This document shows positions 5,794-13,583 of a DNA stretch of 14,130 bases, piece after piece. A program made the translations under genes and the position numbers. Within the stretch, counting starts at the first letter, position 1. Every line of letters starts with the position of its first letter. The notes below the pieces were generated by a model. That model was given only the letters and a program-made list of their open reading frames with translations, did not search any database and had not been told where the DNA came from. Origin of the DNA: Candidatus Zixiibacteriota bacterium (GTDB taxonomy: Bacteria > Zixibacteria > MSB-5A5 > GN15 > FEB-12); the NCBI GenBank assembly GCA_003641415.1, contig QNAG01000045.1, positions 1 to 14,130 on the forward strand, read 5' to 3'.

Positions 5794-8085
5794 CTATTTT
5801 CTAACCTTACCGGATTTCCTGGTAAAAAAATTGAGATACTTTTCGAATGTGTTACCAGCGCGATCGGTTACCATAATACCCAGATGATGTTTCCCCGGCT
5901 CCAGCGGCTTGAGCGGACGGCTGATACATCGCCCAGATTCGGGGTCATATTCGGGAATCAACCATTGACCATCAATCTCAATTCGGATAGCAGTATCATC
6001 ACCAATACCGGAAAGGGTGTCCTCGATGATAAAATTGACATAAGGGCGGGGATCTCGGTACTGTCTGCCGTTAATAATAGACAGCCTCCTTATAGTAGGG
6101 GGATCGTAATCGATCACTGCCGCAAAAGACCCCCCACCTGTGGACCAGGCAGTCAAGGTGTTATCCTCAAAACTATTGTCGAGCCATACCCATTTATTCT
6201 CTTCCTTGTCCAGCCAGCAAAGGCCACTTTTATAATTTATATCTGTCTTCCAGGGAATACTATAGGAGATTTCAAAATTCTTCCGACTAACAAATGCTTC
6301 GGGTAGAATCTGATAATGGTCAGAATTTAGACGCATGGTTGTTTTATTCAGTATCGGGCTCCATTTTAACTCGACAAACCTGGGCTCATAGAAAAAATCT
6401 TGCCCCGCCTGAAGGCTAAAGTACTTATTAATTCTTACTTCTTCCTCTGGTTCTATCCCCAATACAACGATGTTCAGAGAATCAGATTCACCTCCTGTAA
6501 AAGTGGTATCATGAGACATGATTGCTTGTAACTTGTCAATCCGAGCATATCGCTTTTCAGGTGGAATAAAACAGATATGCTTTGTCATATTAAGATAATG
6601 GGGATATTCGACCCCTAGTAAACTATCCTTCCAATATAACTCTAAACGTGACTCGGCTCCTTTGGCGCTGTAAACATCTATTATTACTAAAAGGCCGTCT
6701 TCAAGGATTTCATGCGATATCGAGAGTTTTCTACTGCCTTTCTTGCGCAATCCGTTGAACAGATTATCTTGAATAACTGCGCCAGATGCGGCATACAATT
6801 CCAGTCGCAACACCGCTCGATCCACATTATATCCAACAACCTTGCATACAAAGCGACCATTATCGAGGTATTCAATTGCAACATCGGGCGATCTTCCCCA
6901 CTCCCGTCCACGATTGAGTAAAGCTGTCACGGAATCTATGTCAAGCGCATCATATTCCGGAATCGGCGAAAAGTAAAACAGGGTTGTGTCTTTAGCTGCC
7001 TTAGAAGTGGAATCGAGGTCAAAAACATGTCCAGACGGTCCCCATAAAAACTGGAATCTCATTTCGCTTTCGTTGCCGGAGGCATCTTCAGCTACTACTC
7101 GCCCCTGGTGTAGTCCGACATGTTCTGTACCGTCTTCTCCAAACAGCCCATCACCTTTTTCTCTTCCTTTACTACCAGCAAATGTATTGCCCTGTTTTGT
7201 ATACAATCTCCGCACATGCTTGCGTTTAGCTACGGCTTCAAGATAGTCATATTCAAGACTGACAGATCGATTAGTCTCGAAATCCAGCGAGTCGAACACT
7301 GCTCGGTAGTATAGATCATTATCAATGTATAGAGAAAGTTTGTAGACGGAGCGCTTCATACCTCCGGGCCGTCCCTGATCAAAACATTCCACCAGCATAC
7401 CAAATGGACAATTCAGATAGAAAGTCGTGTCCACAACAAAGCGACCTTTCTTCTCTCTCGGAACCACATCCACAAAAAGTTTGCGTAATCCACTCGGAAG
7501 GAGAGAACGATCATCCGCCAAACAGATTCCAAACCGCGAGAATGTTGGACGTGTATTGTCATCCGGATCAAAACCAAACTTGATAGGGTTTAGCGGTGTA
7601 TCACCTTTCCTTTTCTCAAAGTGTAAATGCGGCGCTCCTGAACCAGTTTGACCAGAAAAAGCAATCAGTTTCCCTTTCTCAACTCGAATCGAATCATCAG
7701 GGAGATAAATGTCCTGGTAATATCTCTCCGACTCTATTTGCTTCTTTTTTAGCAGATTATCTATTTCGTCAGCGAACTTAGACAAGTGTCCGAAAACATA
7801 GGTATAGCCATCATCACCACGAATATACAGAGCTTTTCCGTAGCCGAAATAAGAAGTCCTGATTCTCCAGACATAACCGTTTACTGGCGCAAATACATGC
7901 TTCCCCTGTTTTCCGCCAGTACGAAGATCTACACCAAAATGAAAGTGATCGTCACGGTAATCGCCAAAACCACTGGACAGGTCAATTTCGCTCTTCAGAG
8001 GCCAGTCCTGACTGCCCATCAGACAGGGAGCGGTGAGAATTAGTAAGACTAACAAAGTCAGTAGCTTAGTCGATAATTGTAGCAT
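5794..8085 (-). CDS. Secreted M23 (LytM-type) metallopeptidase with large C-terminal region
   Basis: 763 residues from the ATG at 8085 (ORF numbering below starts at a GTG four codons earlier, at 8097). I prefer the ATG because AAGGAAGG directly abuts the GTG but is 11 nt from the ATG. A signal peptide (about residues 5-29) is followed at once by an M23 domain: SGFGDYRDDHFHFGVDLR supplies the zinc ligands His53 and Asp57, FGHLSKF gives His104, and APHLHFE gives His157/His159. All catalytic positions are intact, so a peptidoglycan or protein endopeptidase is likely. The remaining 580 residues are beta-rich, with no motif I can name. Near the end, DPPTIRRLSI and DTLSGIGDDTA suggest Ig-like or fibronectin-like domains, and similar long M23 proteins occur in Bacteroidota-type bacteria. 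First gene of the unit with the rhomboid protease. Confidence 0.9.
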   Translation of the reverse strand: MLQLSTKLLTLLVLLILTAPCLMGSQDWPLKSEIDLSSGFGDYRDDHFHFGVDLRTGGKQGKHVFAPVNGYVWRIRTSYFGYGKALYIRGDDGYTYVFGHLSKFADEIDNLLKKKQIESERYYQDIYLPDDSIRVEKGKLIAFSGQTGSGAPHLHFEKRKGDTPLNPIKFGFDPDDNTRPTFSRFGICLADDRSLLPSGLRKLFVDVVPREKKGRFVVDTTFYLNCPFGMLVECFDQGRPGGMKRSVYKLSLYIDNDLYYRAVFDSLDFETNRSVSLEYDYLEAVAKRKHVRRLYTKQGNTFAGSKGREKGDGLFGEDGTEHVGLHQGRVVAEDASGNESEMRFQFLWGPSGHVFDLDSTSKAAKDTTLFYFSPIPEYDALDIDSVTALLNRGREWGRSPDVAIEYLDNGRFVCKVVGYNVDRAVLRLELYAASGAVIQDNLFNGLRKKGSRKLSISHEILEDGLLVIIDVYSAKGAESRLELYWKDSLLGVEYPHYLNMTKHICFIPPEKRYARIDKLQAIMSHDTTFTGGESDSLNIVVLGIEPEEEVRINKYFSLQAGQDFFYEPRFVELKWSPILNKTTMRLNSDHYQILPEAFVSRKNFEISYSIPWKTDINYKSGLCWLDKEENKWVWLDNSFEDNTLTAWSTGGGSFAAVIDYDPPTIRRLSIINGRQYRDPRPYVNFIIEDTLSGIGDDTAIRIEIDGQWLIPEYDPESGRCISRPLKPLEPGKHHLGIMVTDRAGNTFEKYLNFFTRKSGKVRK

Positions 8086-8121
8086 AGCTGTACACACCTT
8101 CCTTTTATGGTTGTATAGCTC

Positions 8122-8151
8122 AATTTATTGTCCGAAGAGCATATATGACAA
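8122..8151 (-). promoter_or_regulatory. Promoter candidate for the M23-rhomboid unit
   Basis: On the minus strand TTGTCA (plus 8146-8151, 5 of 6) and TAAATT (8122-8127, 4 of 6) are separated by 18 nt, about 36 nt upstream of the preferred ATG. Divergent from the next gene. Confidence 0.35.
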
Positions 8152-8179
8152 TGTTTTTAACAAATTTTATCAATGAAGG

Positions 8180-8207
8180 TTGCATATTGATTCATTTGGT
8201 ATATATT
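8180..8207 (+). promoter_or_regulatory. Promoter candidate for the PpiD-like gene
   Basis: TTGCAT (8180-8185, poor -35) and TATATT (8202-8207, 5 of 6) with a 16-nt spacer. A start near 8214 would give a leader of about 75 nt. Confidence 0.35.
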
Positions 8208-8289
8208 TTTGATCCGGGTAGAAATGCCTGAATGCAGTTTGACTGTGCACTTTTTTATTGTGTTAGGAAATGATAAGGAGTTAAAACGA

Positions 8290-10143
8290 ATGTTCGAAGC
8301 ACTTCGCAGGATGATCCTTCCGATCATCATTATTGTTCTGATTTTCTTCGCAGGAATGATTGTTCTCCAGTGGGGAATGGGGTTCTCCAGTCGACAGGAC
8401 TATGTAGACAGCAATGTCGCTGCTGTTATAAATGGTGAGATAATTGACTGGCGAACCTACAATCAGATTTATAATAACATGTACCAGACCGCATCCCAAG
8501 ATAGCGATGACGAACTTCCGGATAGTAAAGTCCGCGAGTTGCATAAGGAAGCTTGGAGACAGCTTCTGCATGAAACACTTGTGATGCAGGAAGTAAAAAA
8601 GAATAACTTAATCGTAACTGATGAAGAGCTCTATGCTTACTTACGTCTCTCACCACCGGTTGAACTGCAACAGTTACCTTATTTTCTAACCGACGGGAAA
8701 TTTGACTACCAAAAATATGTCAACGCTATGGCGGACCCCCAGGCTGCTCCGTTCTGGGCTCAGGTCGAGATATCAGCTCGCAGGGATGTGTCTCGCATTA
8801 AATTGCAGGAATTGGTTCTTCAAATAGCTCACGTTACTGAGAATGAAATTAAGGATTGGTTTCTTGAAACCACCGAGAAAATCAAAGTCGGAATGGTCAA
8901 TGTAGGTTATGATCGCTTCTCGCGTCCTCCTCCTCAAAGCTCAGAAGAGGAAAAACAAGCCTATTTTGAGGAACACCGCGACGATTATCCGATCAAAGAA
9001 CGAGCTTCTTTGAACATTGTGATGCTGGAGAAAAAGGCAGCCCCGTCCGATTGGGAAGTGGCTTTTAACAAAGCTTCTACTATTCGCGATTCGCTTCTGG
9101 CTGGAAAAGACTTCGCTGAAATGGCCTCTCGATATTCTGAAGACCCGAGTGCAAAACAGAACAACGGCGATCTGGGCTGGTTCCCCCGGGGTCAGATGGT
9201 GGATGAATTTGATCGTTATGTTTTTCAGATGCAAGAGAATGATATCTCTGAACCGATTCGCACTCAGTTTGGCTGGCATATTATTAAGCTACACGGTTTG
9301 AAAAAGGAAATGGACAAACCACGTGGAAAATCCGAAGAAGAACTTGTAGAGAAAGCTCATGCGTCACACATCCTGATAGCCGCCACACCATCACAGGAAA
9401 CCCTCGATAATAACTACCGCCGACTCGAGGAATTCCAAAATGCCGCCACTAAGTTCGGTTTCTTCAAAGCAGCTGAAGATTTACAATTCCCAGTAAAGCA
9501 GACAGGGCTCTTCTTCCGAGGCCGCAATATTCAGTTCCTCGGTAAAGATGCTCAAGCTGGCCTGTTTGCTTTTGAACAGGAAATTGACGCTATTTCAGAA
9601 GTGCTGGAAAACAACTCAGCATACTTTGTAGTGCAAGTGTCTGATAGAAAACCTGAGGGGCTGGCTACTTATGAAGAAGCTAGCGACCGCGTTCAGATGG
9701 ACTTGCAACAGGCTAAGGTAATTCAACTCTGTCGTGACACTGCAGCTGCTATCTGGACGGAAATACAAAATGGTACCAACATCAAAAAGGCCGCCAAAAT
9801 GTTTGGTGAAGAATATGAAACTCCCGATATCTTTGATCGCTCAAGTTATGTTAAGGGGCTAAGGCGTGATCCAATTGCTATCGGGGCTGCTTTCTCTCTT
9901 ACCCAGCCGGGTCAGATGACTGCGCCGGTAGAATATGATCAAGGGATTGTGATATTTGAACTTATCGAGCGAATAACTCCCGACCTGTCCGAGCTTACTT
10001 CAAAGCACGACTCCTTATTCAACGTGATTCTTACATCCAAGAGGCAGGAGTTATACTCACGCTGGTTTGACCACCTGGTGAAAACATCAGAGATCGAAAA
10101 TCATGTTGATGAGTTTCTAAAACGTCAGGAATCAACACTGTAA
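8290..10143 (+). CDS. PpiD/SurA-like periplasmic peptidyl-prolyl isomerase
   Basis: 617 residues. The ATG at 8290 is chosen because AAGGAG lies 8 to 9 nt upstream and the product then begins with a short cytoplasmic stub and one membrane anchor (about residues 8-28), the PpiD layout. Residues about 45-195 resemble the SurA_N chaperone domain (INGEIIDWRTYNQIY). A parvulin domain follows (about 238-336), with FAEMASRYSEDPSA, NGDLGWFPRGQM and FGWHIIKLHG well conserved. The usual His in the first strand ('HIL') is replaced by Asn (ASLNIVM), which may lower isomerase activity. Just after, AHASHILIAATP (about 356-367) looks like the start of a second parvulin unit whose body is degenerate, as in PpiD. 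It should help outer-membrane and secreted proteins fold at the inner membrane. A single-gene unit, followed by a terminator. Confidence 0.9.
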   Translation: MFEALRRMILPIIIIVLIFFAGMIVLQWGMGFSSRQDYVDSNVAAVINGEIIDWRTYNQIYNNMYQTASQDSDDELPDSKVRELHKEAWRQLLHETLVMQEVKKNNLIVTDEELYAYLRLSPPVELQQLPYFLTDGKFDYQKYVNAMADPQAAPFWAQVEISARRDVSRIKLQELVLQIAHVTENEIKDWFLETTEKIKVGMVNVGYDRFSRPPPQSSEEEKQAYFEEHRDDYPIKERASLNIVMLEKKAAPSDWEVAFNKASTIRDSLLAGKDFAEMASRYSEDPSAKQNNGDLGWFPRGQMVDEFDRYVFQMQENDISEPIRTQFGWHIIKLHGLKKEMDKPRGKSEEELVEKAHASHILIAATPSQETLDNNYRRLEEFQNAATKFGFFKAAEDLQFPVKQTGLFFRGRNIQFLGKDAQAGLFAFEQEIDAISEVLENNSAYFVVQVSDRKPEGLATYEEASDRVQMDLQQAKVIQLCRDTAAAIWTEIQNGTNIKKAAKMFGEEYETPDIFDRSSYVKGLRRDPIAIGAAFSLTQPGQMTAPVEYDQGIVIFELIERITPDLSELTSKHDSLFNVILTSKRQELYSRWFDHLVKTSEIENHVDEFLKRQESTL

Positions 10144-10181
10144 GAATTTGAAATAAAGCTGCTAGTAAAAAAAACATCCAG

Positions 10182-10212
10182 GGTCTTCTCAAAACGGGGA
10201 GACCTTTTTTTT
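10182..10212 (+). terminator. Intrinsic terminator after the PpiD-like gene
   Basis: GGTCTTCTC (10182-10190) pairs with GGGGAGACC (10196-10204) over 9 bp with two G-U pairs and a 5-nt loop, followed directly by eight T (10205-10212). It lies 38 nt after the stop codon. Confidence 0.88.
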
Positions 10213-10301
10213 ATGTGCGCTCTTCAGGTTGCATATAAAATGAGATAAACTGTTGTTTTTCCCATCATTACTCATATCTGACACATCATTTAATAAACTG
10301 C

Positions 10302-10329
10302 TTGACGGCCTACCTTTGCCCTGTATATT
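10302..10329 (+). promoter_or_regulatory. Sigma-70-like promoter for maeB
   Basis: TTGACG (10302-10307, 5 of 6) and TATATT (10324-10329, 5 of 6) with a 16-nt spacer, the best promoter match in the window. It gives a leader of about 50 nt that carries one small hairpin. Confidence 0.65.
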
Positions 10330-10347
10330 CGGCAACTAAGGAACGAA

Positions 10348-10364
10348 ATCGGCCCAACGCCGAT
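10348..10364 (+). other. Small hairpin in the maeB leader
   Basis: ATCGGC/GCCGAT, 6 bp, loop CCAAC, ending 7 nt before the AGGAG ribosome binding site (10372-10376). Too small to call a riboswitch; it could modulate translation or be an operator. Confidence 0.35.
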
Positions 10365-10387
10365 AAATTATGAGGAGTAGAACCGTA

Positions 10388-12631
10388 ATGGTTACCAAAC
10401 AGGAAGCTCTTGATTATCACAGTCGTGGTCGACGGGGCAAGATAGAAGTTGTTTCGACCAAACCATGTCGGAAGGAACGTGATCTGTCGCTGGCTTACAC
10501 TCCCGGTGTAGCCGATCCGTGTATGGAAATTTACCGAAATCCTGAAGATGTGTACAAGTACACAGCTAAGGGGAACCTAGTGGCTGTAGTTTCCAATGGT
10601 ACCGCTGTGCTCGGTTTGGGTAATATCGGACCAGCCGCAGGCAAACCGGTGATGGAAGGTAAAGGGGTTCTGTTTAAGAGGTTTGCCGATATCGACGTGT
10701 TCGATATCGAGCTCAACACCAAGGACCCTGATGAGATTATCAAGTGCTGTCAACTGCTGGAGCCTACTTTTGGAGGCATCAATCTTGAAGACATCAAAGG
10801 TCCGGAGTGCTTCTACATTGAAGAGACCCTCAAGAAGACTATGAACATACCTGTTTTCCATGATGACCAGCACGGTACCGCCATTATTTCAGGAGCTGCT
10901 CTTCTGAATGCCTTGGAGATTGTAGGGAAGGATATAAACAAAGTTAGAGTAGTATTCTCTGGTGCTGGTGCGGCTGGCATTGCTTGCGCCAAGCTCTATA
11001 TATCGCTTGGTGTGAATCCGGAGAATTTGTTGATGGCGGACTCTAAGGGAATCATGCATGAAGGTCGAGGAGACAAGTTCAATAAGTACAAACAGGAGTT
11101 TGTTCGAAAGACCGACTGTCACACGCTGGCCGATGCAATGAAAGACGCGGACGTCTTCGTGGGTGTTTCGGTCAAAGATCTGGTGACACAGGACATGGTT
11201 AAATCTATGGCCAAGGACCCGATCATTTTTGCTATGGCCAACCCGGATCCGGAAATAACATACCCCGATGCCATTGCGGCTCGCAAGGATGTTATAATGG
11301 CTACCGGCCGGAGCGATTATCCCAACCAGGTCAACAATGTTCTGGGGTTCCCGTTTATCTTTCGTGGTGCGCTCGATGTTGCTGCAACTTCCATTAACGA
11401 AGAGATGAAGATTGCAGCTGTCAAAGCCCTGGCAGCATTGGCCAAGGAAGAAGTCCCTGAAGTTGTGACGGAGGCTTATGGCGGAAGCCATTTCCGATTT
11501 GGAAGGGAATACCTGATTCCAAAACCGTTTGATCCTCGCATCCTTGTGTGGGAAGCTTCGGCTATCGCCCAGGCAGCGATGGACACTGGAGTTGCAAAAC
11601 ATCCAGTTGATATCAATGAATACAAAGAAGAGCTGGCTCAGCGTATTGGACACGGTCGAACAATCATGCGCGTTGTAAATGAGAAAGCTCGCCGCAGCCC
11701 CAAGAGAGTGGTTTATCCCGAAGGGGAATCAAAGCGAATTCTCCGAGCTGCCCACCAAGTAGTCGATGAAGGTTTAGCCAAGCCAATCGTTTTGGGAGAC
11801 CCTGAAACTATCAAGGCTATAGCAGCAAAAGATGAGATAAAACTGGATGGTATCGAAATCATTGACCCAACTTCATCACCGAAACTAACCGAGTACACTC
11901 AGAAGTACTATGAAAAGCGTAAGCGTCGTGGTGTATTTTATAGCAAAGCTGAAGAAGCCATGAGCAATCGCACTTATTTCGGAATCATGATGTTGGAGTG
12001 TGGTGATTGTGATGCTGTCCTTTCGGGTGTGAGTTCCGACTACCCCAGTACTATCCGACCAGCGCTGGAAATCATTGACCTTAAACCGGGTGTAACTCGT
12101 GTGTCAGGTTTATTCATTATGCTCGACAAGGATCAGGTGTACCTGTTTGCAGATACTACGGTGAACATTAACCCGACGGCTGAAGAGTTGGTGGAGATTG
12201 CCGAAGGGGCAGTGCGTGTATGTAATAGTCTCAATATAGAGCCACGCATTGCCATGCTGTCGTTCTCCAATTTCGGTTCGGCGCGTTATCCCGAATCTAC
12301 AAAAGTAGCCAAAGCAACTGCTATTCTTCGCGAGAAATACCCGGATATTATCGTCGAGGGTGAGATGCAGGCCGATGTGGCTCTGATGCCGGAGTATATG
12401 GAGAAACACTTCCCATTTTCAAAACTCAAAGAAAAAGCCAATGTGTTCGTTTTCCCTGATCTTAATTCAGGGAATATCGCCTATAAGCTGGCTAAGCGTA
12501 TGGGTGATTTGGAGGCTATCGGGCCAATTCTCAATGGCTTGTCAAAACCTGTTCATGTGCTGCACCGCACTTTGAGTGTGAGCGAAATCGTCGAGATGAC
12601 TGCGCTTGCTGTCGTGGATGCAAATAGCTAA
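10388..12631 (+). CDS. maeB: NADP-dependent malic enzyme, MaeB type (malic enzyme-phosphotransacetylase hybrid)
   Basis: 747 residues, the usual MaeB length. It decarboxylates malate to pyruvate, making NADPH. The ATG at 10388 follows AGGAG (10372-10376) by 11 nt; an ATG six codons earlier overlaps that site and is less likely. Malic-enzyme half: LAYTPGVADPC (about 35-45), HDDQHGTAI (about 158-166, metal and substrate site), the Rossmann motif GAGAAG (192-197), AMANPDPEI (about 282-290) and GRSDYPNQVNNVLGFPF. From about residue 435 a phosphotransacetylase-like half begins with RRSPKRVVYPEGE and shows LSGVSSDYPSTIRPAL, SNFGSARYPE and FPDLNSGNIAYKL. In characterised MaeB proteins this half binds acetyl-CoA as an allosteric inhibitor rather than acting as an enzyme. 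Single-gene unit with its own promoter and terminator. Confidence 0.95.
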   Translation: MVTKQEALDYHSRGRRGKIEVVSTKPCRKERDLSLAYTPGVADPCMEIYRNPEDVYKYTAKGNLVAVVSNGTAVLGLGNIGPAAGKPVMEGKGVLFKRFADIDVFDIELNTKDPDEIIKCCQLLEPTFGGINLEDIKGPECFYIEETLKKTMNIPVFHDDQHGTAIISGAALLNALEIVGKDINKVRVVFSGAGAAGIACAKLYISLGVNPENLLMADSKGIMHEGRGDKFNKYKQEFVRKTDCHTLADAMKDADVFVGVSVKDLVTQDMVKSMAKDPIIFAMANPDPEITYPDAIAARKDVIMATGRSDYPNQVNNVLGFPFIFRGALDVAATSINEEMKIAAVKALAALAKEEVPEVVTEAYGGSHFRFGREYLIPKPFDPRILVWEASAIAQAAMDTGVAKHPVDINEYKEELAQRIGHGRTIMRVVNEKARRSPKRVVYPEGESKRILRAAHQVVDEGLAKPIVLGDPETIKAIAAKDEIKLDGIEIIDPTSSPKLTEYTQKYYEKRKRRGVFYSKAEEAMSNRTYFGIMMLECGDCDAVLSGVSSDYPSTIRPALEIIDLKPGVTRVSGLFIMLDKDQVYLFADTTVNINPTAEELVEIAEGAVRVCNSLNIEPRIAMLSFSNFGSARYPESTKVAKATAILREKYPDIIVEGEMQADVALMPEYMEKHFPFSKLKEKANVFVFPDLNSGNIAYKLAKRMGDLEAIGPILNGLSKPVHVLHRTLSVSEIVEMTALAVVDANS

Positions 12632-12653
12632 TTTAAATGATGAGCAACGTTCT

Positions 12654-12682
12654 AAAGGCTGGGGTAAAACCCCAGCCTTTTT
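12654..12682 (+). terminator. Strong intrinsic terminator after maeB
   Basis: AAAGGCTGGGG (12654-12664) and CCCCAGCCTTT (12670-12680) form a perfect 11-bp stem with loop TAAAA; the T run continues to 12682. It begins 23 nt after the maeB stop codon. The A/T flanks also make it usable from the other side. Confidence 0.93.
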
Positions 12683-12748
12683 GTCAAACAGGATATTCTG
12701 ATAAATAACCAAACGTTTTTCCCGCCTCGTTACTGCACTAAAAACCAA

Positions 12749-12776
12749 TTGACATGGCTACCTAACGAGTTATTTT
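12749..12776 (+). promoter_or_regulatory. Promoter candidate for the HNH gene
   Basis: Perfect TTGACA (12749-12754) and TATTTT (12771-12776, 4 of 6) with a 16-nt spacer. A transcript would start near 12783, exactly where the paired leader begins. Confidence 0.5.
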
Positions 12777-12783
12777 CACTTTA

Positions 12784-12854
12784 ACGGTATATCTCGTCGT
12801 TTGAAGTTCCCACCTGGCCACGAGAACCGTAGGACTTGTGGAAACTAATCGACG
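12784..12854 (+). promoter_or_regulatory. Structured leader with two interlocking helices
   Basis: Helix A: ACGGT (12784-12788) plus TCTCGT (12792-12797) pairs with the continuous arm ACGAGA-ACCGT (12820-12830), 11 bp with one 3-nt bulge (ATA). Helix B: CGTCG (12795-12799) plus AGTTCCCAC (12805-12813) pairs with GTGGAAACT (12838-12846) plus CGACG (12850-12854), 13 of 14 positions around one internal loop. The arms alternate A-B-A-B and share bases 12795-12797, so the two folds are either a pseudoknot (if the outer part of B stays open) or mutually exclusive states. The element ends 24 nt before the HNH start codon. Confidence 0.42.
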
Positions 12855-12878
12855 GATTTCAATATTTTAGGTGCTGAC

Positions 12879-13424
12879 ATGTACACTTTAACGCTTGTCA
12901 ACCGAAGAGTCCTGCTACTAAATCAGAATTATGAACCACTGACTGTTTGTTCTGCTCGGCGAGCTATAGTACTATTGTTTTCGGGTAAAGCTGAAATGAT
13001 AGAGAAAGCCGACGGATTCAGGATTAGAACAGTCAGCGCCTCGTACGCACTCCCATCAGTGGTGCGTCTGTGGCACTATCGTAAAGTTCCCTACAAACAG
13101 ATTATGCTCACCAGACACAATATCATTATGCGAGATGACAACCGCTGCCAGTATTGCGGCTCTCAACGGGGACCGATGACAGTAGACCATGTGATTCCGA
13201 AAACGATGGGGGGGCAGGATGTGTGGAATAACCTGGTCTGTGCTTGCACGCGGTGTAACAACAAAAAGGGCGACCAGACTCCCGAACAAGCTGGGATGAA
13301 ACTACTGCGCAAACCTTCCCGTCCCAGCTATATTACTTTCATCAACCGCCACTATGGTATCAATGAACAATGGAAACCATATCTCTTTATTGATCCCTCA
13401 AGCGGACACTACGCCACAACTTGA
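12879..13424 (+). CDS. HNH endonuclease family protein
   Basis: 181 residues. The N-terminal half (VLLLNQNYEPLTVCSARRAIVLL, then a small beta region) is typical of a widespread bacterial family of stand-alone HNH proteins whose role is not established. The nuclease core is complete: zinc ligands C90-x2-C93 and C123-x2-C126, DH (D103/H104) as the metal and general-base pair, N118 in the WNNL motif and N127 after the second zinc pair, so DNA cleavage or nicking is likely. The start is the ATG at 12879; its ribosome binding site (TAGGTG, about 7 nt upstream) is weak, which fits leader-controlled translation. No RuvC domain, methylase, transposase or intron is beside it. A restriction-type or homing role is therefore unsupported. 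Confidence 0.9.
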   Translation: MYTLTLVNRRVLLLNQNYEPLTVCSARRAIVLLFSGKAEMIEKADGFRIRTVSASYALPSVVRLWHYRKVPYKQIMLTRHNIIMRDDNRCQYCGSQRGPMTVDHVIPKTMGGQDVWNNLVCACTRCNNKKGDQTPEQAGMKLLRKPSRPSYITFINRHYGINEQWKPYLFIDPSSGHYATT

Positions 13425-13425
13425 G

Positions 13426-13448
13426 AGAGAAATGTCGGGGTTCTCTTT
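13426..13448 (+). terminator. Weak terminator candidate after the HNH gene
   Basis: AGAGAA (13426-13431) and TTCTCT (13441-13446) form 6 bp, extendable by a G-U and an A-T that reach into the stop codon; loop of 9 nt. The following tract is only TTCG, so termination would be inefficient. Confidence 0.3.
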
Positions 13449-13449
13449 C

Positions 13450-13496
13450 GTCCAACTTCTGCTGGAGTTCTAAGTCAGTCTCAAACAAGTTTGGAC
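13450..13496 (+). other. Inverted repeat between HNH and Nudix genes
   Basis: GTCCAACTT (13450-13458) can pair with AAG-T-TTGGAC (13487-13496), 9 bp with one bulged T around a 28-nt loop. Meaning unknown; it may help end the HNH transcript or be chance. Confidence 0.25.
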
Positions 13497-13511
13497 CTGC
13501 CCACAAAACTA

Positions 13512-13540
13512 TTGTATTCACATTGTTTGTAAAGTATCAT
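13512..13540 (+). promoter_or_regulatory. Weak promoter candidate for the Nudix gene
   Basis: TTGTAT (13512-13517, poor -35) and TATCAT (13535-13540, 5 of 6) with a 17-nt spacer, 43 nt upstream of the start codon. Confidence 0.3.
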
Positions 13541-13583
13541 AATTACCAATTAAGCAACAATACCAGAGGATCTACACTGGGTT

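Noticed and set aside
8231..8256. Attenuator-like hairpin followed by six T in the PpiD leader
   Set aside because: The stem has only four standard pairs (CAGT/ACTG) plus wobbles, too weak to claim.
8209..8289. N-terminal extension of the PpiD-like protein from a TTG
   Set aside because: The extension is not family-like, overlaps the likely promoter -10 region, and the ATG at 8290 has a good AAGGAG site and gives the normal PpiD start.
10889..11653. Long open frame antisense to maeB (254 codons)
   Set aside because: It lies entirely within the malic-enzyme coding sequence, has no family resemblance and no ribosome binding site I could support; a codon-bias shadow.
12784..13424. IscB/HEARO-like system (structured RNA next to an HNH gene)
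   Set aside because: The protein is only 181 residues, has no RuvC motifs or bridge helix, and its N-terminus fits a common stand-alone HNH family. The leader is also much shorter than a HEARO/omega RNA.
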